Of a stretch of DNA of 35,340 bases, positions 33,313-35,340 are shown piece after piece. Made by a program: the position numbers and the translations under genes. Position 1 is the stretch's first letter; each line of letters opens with the position of its first letter. This stretch comes from Clostridium drakei (GTDB lineage Bacteria; Bacillota; Clostridia; Clostridiales; Clostridiaceae). Under the pieces are notes generated by a model. That model was not told the DNA's origin. It ran no database searches and worked only from the letters and a program-made list of their open reading frames with translations. The stretch spans positions 1 through 35,340 of the forward strand of contig NZ_JIBU02000078.1 of assembly GCF_000633595.2 (NCBI RefSeq), in the 5' to 3' direction.

Positions 33313-34520
33313 TGTGGTGCACATGACATTACAGTATTGCTACAATCTGTACAATTACTGATCAGTACCGCCTGTGCTCCTGCTTTCTTTAATGCCATTA
33401 CTTTCTGTACCTGTCCTGGACATCTCCCAGGATTTTCACATTTTCTTGTGTTTTTAATTTGTTTTGCTTGCTTACAATACTCAACCCCTACTACTTCAGA
33501 ACCCATACTTGATGCCTGTTCTTCTAGACGTTCTTTATTTGCACCACATGCACAAACCAAAAGTCCGATCTTTGACGGTCCCGGCATAAAACTCTCAGCT
33601 GCGATAATTCCTCCAGTTGTCTTAATAATTGGTGCCTCCAAAGAAGTTCTCTTGCCAGTAAATGGCCCTCCCATAATAAGTTCACCGTATTCTTCGCCAA
33701 TCCCTCCTGACATTTCTAGCACTTTTGCCACATTTATTCCAAGTGGAACATCCATTAATACATGAATAGATGCATTTTCTTTTAGTTTTCCAGCTACTGT
33801 CATATCCTTATCCATAAGCGGTTTTTTATCTTCTATGGCTTCCCGTATGCGAAACACGGTCTCTGAATTAATAACTACTGCATCTGCTGCCATGGGAAGT
33901 TGTTCTGGTTCCAAAAGAATTCCAAGTGTCTCCCTAACAATGGCACGCTCCTCACCCATTGGATAAATATTATCCAGTGCATAAACAGAAATTCGGCTAT
34001 TTGTATTTGCCTTTTTGATTTTTTCAATTGCTTCTCTATGAATTCCTTTTACAGCCACAATTCCTTTTTCAGCATTGACAAGTTTCATGATTATCATTAG
34101 TCCATTCAAAAGCTTTTCCGGCTCTTTTTCAATTCGCGCTATATTATGTGATAAAATCGGTTCACATTCAGCAGCATTAATTATGACAGTTCCTTTTTTT
34201 TCAAAACAGACATTTAATTTCACATAGGTTGGAAACCCAGCTCCACCTAGCCCTACAATTCCAGATTCCTCAATCAAATCTTTTGGTGTCTTCCCTTGTA
34301 AAGGTATGTATTCTTCAAAATTTGTCTGTGATTCTTCAATCACAATCCGGTCTATATCAACAACTTTTACTTTACCATCTACACTAGAAAAAATATTGCT
34401 TCCTAGTGCTCCTTGTGGCTTTCCTGCTATCATCTGACCTCTTTTTATAAGATCATTTTTTTTAACCAATGGTTCAGATGGAGTCCCTACATGTTGTCTG
34501 AGTGGAAAAACAAAATCCAT
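33225..34520 (-). CDS. prdC: PrdC, RnfC-like electron carrier of proline reductase
   Basis: 431 residues from the ATG at 34520 (MDFVFPLRQHVG), which matches the family N-terminus; the frame continues to 34574 but without family similarity. Ribosome binding sequence there is weak (GTTGGTG). RnfC-type features: a barrel-sandwich segment KRGQMIAGKPQGALG, the flavin-site-like GLGGAGFPTYVKL, AAECEPILSHN, and GIVAVKG. The C-terminal part has several cysteines (CACG, CENPGRCPGQ, SNCTDCSNTVMSC, HCTDG). PrdC passes NADH-derived electrons to PrdAB, and in C. difficile has been linked to the Rnf complex. First gene of the operon, behind a sigma-54 promoter. Confidence 0.93.
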   Translation of the reverse strand: MDFVFPLRQHVGTPSEPLVKKNDLIKRGQMIAGKPQGALGSNIFSSVDGKVKVVDIDRIVIEESQTNFEEYIPLQGKTPKDLIEESGIVGLGGAGFPTYVKLNVCFEKKGTVIINAAECEPILSHNIARIEKEPEKLLNGLMIIMKLVNAEKGIVAVKGIHREAIEKIKKANTNSRISVYALDNIYPMGEERAIVRETLGILLEPEQLPMAADAVVINSETVFRIREAIEDKKPLMDKDMTVAGKLKENASIHVLMDVPLGINVAKVLEMSGGIGEEYGELIMGGPFTGKRTSLEAPIIKTTGGIIAAESFMPGPSKIGLLVCACGANKERLEEQASSMGSEVVGVEYCKQAKQIKNTRKCENPGRCPGQVQKVMALKKAGAQAVLISNCTDCSNTVMSCAPQLKLPVYHCTDGAMRAVNYKMIRRFREEE

Positions 34521-34726
34521 GAATATACACCAACTTTCTGAAAAAAGCAGACAATCGTGTAAATTGTCATACATTTCTCTGTTTTTTCTGAACTTGCATT
34601 ATACTATGCTTTATTTTAGTAAAAGCTTATATTTATCTTCCAAATTTACTTCTCCTAAAACACAATATATTTGATAAAAAATTAACTCTAAATCAGAACA
34701 TTTTACTTTTTATACTTTATATTAAT

Positions 34727-34742
34727 AGCAATTCGCATGCCA
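34727..34742 (-). promoter_or_regulatory. Sigma-54 (SigL) promoter of the prd operon
   Basis: Minus strand TGGCATGCGAATTGCT: the -24 element TGGCAT-G and the -12 element TTGCT at exact spacing of the consensus TGGCACG-N4-TTGCW (only C-to-T at position six differs). Transcription would start near 34715, giving a ~195-base leader to prdC. In C. difficile the prd operon is activated by PrdR, a sigma-54 enhancer-binding protein; prdR is not in this window. Confidence 0.82.
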
Positions 34743-34772
34743 ATCTACATAATAATTCTTATAAAAAAAATT

Positions 34773-34796
34773 TTTTACATGTAACCTATTGTAAAA
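34773..34796. promoter_or_regulatory. Candidate activator-binding dyad upstream of the sigma-54 promoter
   Basis: TTTTACA-N10-TGTAAAA with an inner TACATGTA palindrome, about 30-55 bases upstream of the -24 element. It is placed and shaped like an enhancer for a PrdR-type activator, though closer than the usual 80-150 bases. No PrdR consensus is used here, so this is a guess. Confidence 0.35.
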
Positions 34797-34943
34797 TCAA
34801 TACTTTTTTATTTTATCAACATATTTTTCATATATATAAAAAACTTTCATTTGTTAAAAAATTGTCCAAATCTATACAGTATTTTTCTAATATATTCAAA
34901 TTATTTCCTTGAATATATTGATAATGCTGGTTTCAGTGAAATA

Positions 34944-34995
34944 AAAATAAAGTGTCCAAATTAATACACTTGTATTAATTTGGACACTTTATTTT
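34944..34995. repeat. Perfect 25-bp inverted repeat
   Basis: Two 25-base arms, perfectly complementary (each contains TGTCCAAATTAATACA or its complement), separated by only 2 bases, with T-rich ends on both strands. Could act as a bidirectional terminator or be a remnant of a mobile hairpin element. A related half-copy, TTGTCCAAATCTATACAG, lies at about 34862-34879. Confidence 0.65.
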
Positions 34996-35113
34996 GTACT
35001 CTTCTATTTTATTATAAGTATATTGTTATTAATATTTTTAACTAGAGCCACATATAATTTTTACCATGTTATAATCAAAATTTTTTAAAGGTAAAAAATT
35101 AAAATTTCCTATA

Positions 35114-35147
35114 AAAAAAGGTTTTTCGATATTCGAAAAACCTTTTT
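35114..35147 (-). terminator. Terminator of tRNA-Trp
   Basis: AAAAAGGTTTTTCGA / TCGAAAAACCTTTTT stem with a 3-4-base loop directly after the tRNA CCA end, followed on the minus strand by a T-run. Confidence 0.85.
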
Positions 35148-35222
35148 TGGCAGGGGCAGTAGGATTTGAACCCACAACCAATGGTTTTGGAGACCACTAC
35201 TCTACCGTTGAGCCATACCCCT
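35148..35222 (-). tRNA. tRNA-Trp (CCA anticodon)
   Basis: 75 bases including an encoded 3' CCA. Acceptor arms AGGGGTA / TGCCCCT pair over 7 bp (one G-U); discriminator G73. Anticodon stem GTGGT / ACCAT encloses loop CTCCAAA with anticodon CCA (35188-35190). The T arm carries GGTTCAAATCC. Reads UGG codons. Confidence 0.97.
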
Positions 35223-35234
35223 AAGACATTGTTT

Positions 35235-35263
35235 ATTATACAGCATATTATTTTAAATTGCAA
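35235..35263 (-). promoter_or_regulatory. Sigma-A promoter of tRNA-Trp
   Basis: Minus strand TTGCAA (35258-35263), 17-base spacer, perfect TATAAT (35235-35240), placing the start a few bases before the tRNA 5' end. Confidence 0.85.
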
Positions 35264-35277
35264 GTTTTTTTTAATTA

Positions 35278-35340
35278 TTACAGAAGTTTAGCACTTAAAA
35301 AATTTTTAGGACGGTAGTCCTTTGGATTGTAAAGCTTTAT
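35278..35340 (-). CDS. C-terminal end of an unidentified protein
   Basis: The last 20 codons of a minus-strand frame open to the right edge, ending ...YNPKDYRPKNFLSAKLL and a TAA stop 15 bases before the tRNA promoter. The residue mix looks like genuine coding sequence, but the piece is too short to identify. Confidence 0.4.
   Translation of the reverse strand: MKLYNPKDYRPKNFLSAKLL

Larger units (their letters stand above)
34575..35113. other. Intergenic region between prdC and tRNA-Trp
   Basis: AT-rich, no supported gene. It holds the sigma-54 promoter (34727-34742), a possible activator dyad (34773-34796) and a long hairpin (34944-34995). In the prdC leader a 10-codon frame with ribosome-binding-like AGGAG (TTG start at 34643, stop at 34611) is visible; I do not annotate it as a gene. 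Confidence 0.6.

Noticed and set aside
34611-34643. Ten-codon leader peptide in the prdC leader
   Set aside because: TTG start and very short; such frames are common by chance. Not enough to call it a gene.
34853-34870. Rex-like word TTGTTAAAAAATTGTCC upstream of the prd operon
   Set aside because: Only the left half fits the consensus; the right half does not, and the site lies far from the sigma-54 promoter.

Overview
The window is a low-GC Firmicute chromosome segment. Strong AGGAGG-type ribosome binding sites, AT-rich intergenic DNA, a collagen-like spore-surface protein and the gene set all point to an acetogenic, amino-acid-fermenting Clostridium. The order of the Wood-Ljungdahl genes (cooS-cooC-fhs-fchA-folD-metV-metF-lpdA-cooC-acsD-acsC-acsE-acsB-gcvH) is the one I know from C. 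ljungdahlii and C. carboxidivorans type acetogens. The species assignment is an inference.

Layout. At 1-800 (+) lies the 3' end of a collagen-like exosporium gene. At 1391-2023 (+) is an orphan RusA-type nuclease with an added zinc ribbon, and at 2048-2623 (-) a DUF1836 gene. From 2771 to 5895 (-) runs a three-gene anaerobic glycerol-3-phosphate dehydrogenase operon with its own promoter and an attenuator-like hairpin in the leader. From 6113 to 9524 (-) there is a corrinoid/nickel accessory module: DUF3786, a histidine-rich metal-binding protein, CooT and the corrinoid-protein reductive activator. From 9582 to 25608 (-) lies the complete Wood-Ljungdahl operon, from CO dehydrogenase through the folate branch to acetyl-CoA synthase and GcvH. 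An AT-rich 1.1 kb gap follows. From 26795 to 34520 (-) runs a D-proline reductase operon, transcribed prdC-prdA-CBO2463-like-prdB-prdE/D fusion-prdF-TauE/SafE transporter, behind a near-perfect sigma-54 promoter at 34727-34742. The window ends with a complete tRNA-Trp (-), with promoter and terminator, and the last codons of an unidentified gene.

How it works together. The methyl branch (Fhs, FchA, FolD, MetF/MetV) and carbonyl branch (CooS, AcsB) meet at AcsCD/AcsE. CooC1, CooC2, CooT and the His-rich protein plausibly supply nickel, and the activator re-reduces the corrinoid. LpdA and GcvH link the pathway to glycine cleavage or synthesis. The prd operon is the reductive half of Stickland fermentation, so two alternative electron sinks (CO2 and D-proline) lie next to each other.

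Most unusual points: PrdB carries cysteine where the family normally has selenocysteine. PrdE and PrdD are fused in an order that is a circular permutation of PrdA. A duplicated prdC 3' end sits in front of prdA. There are also several strong hairpins inside the operons.
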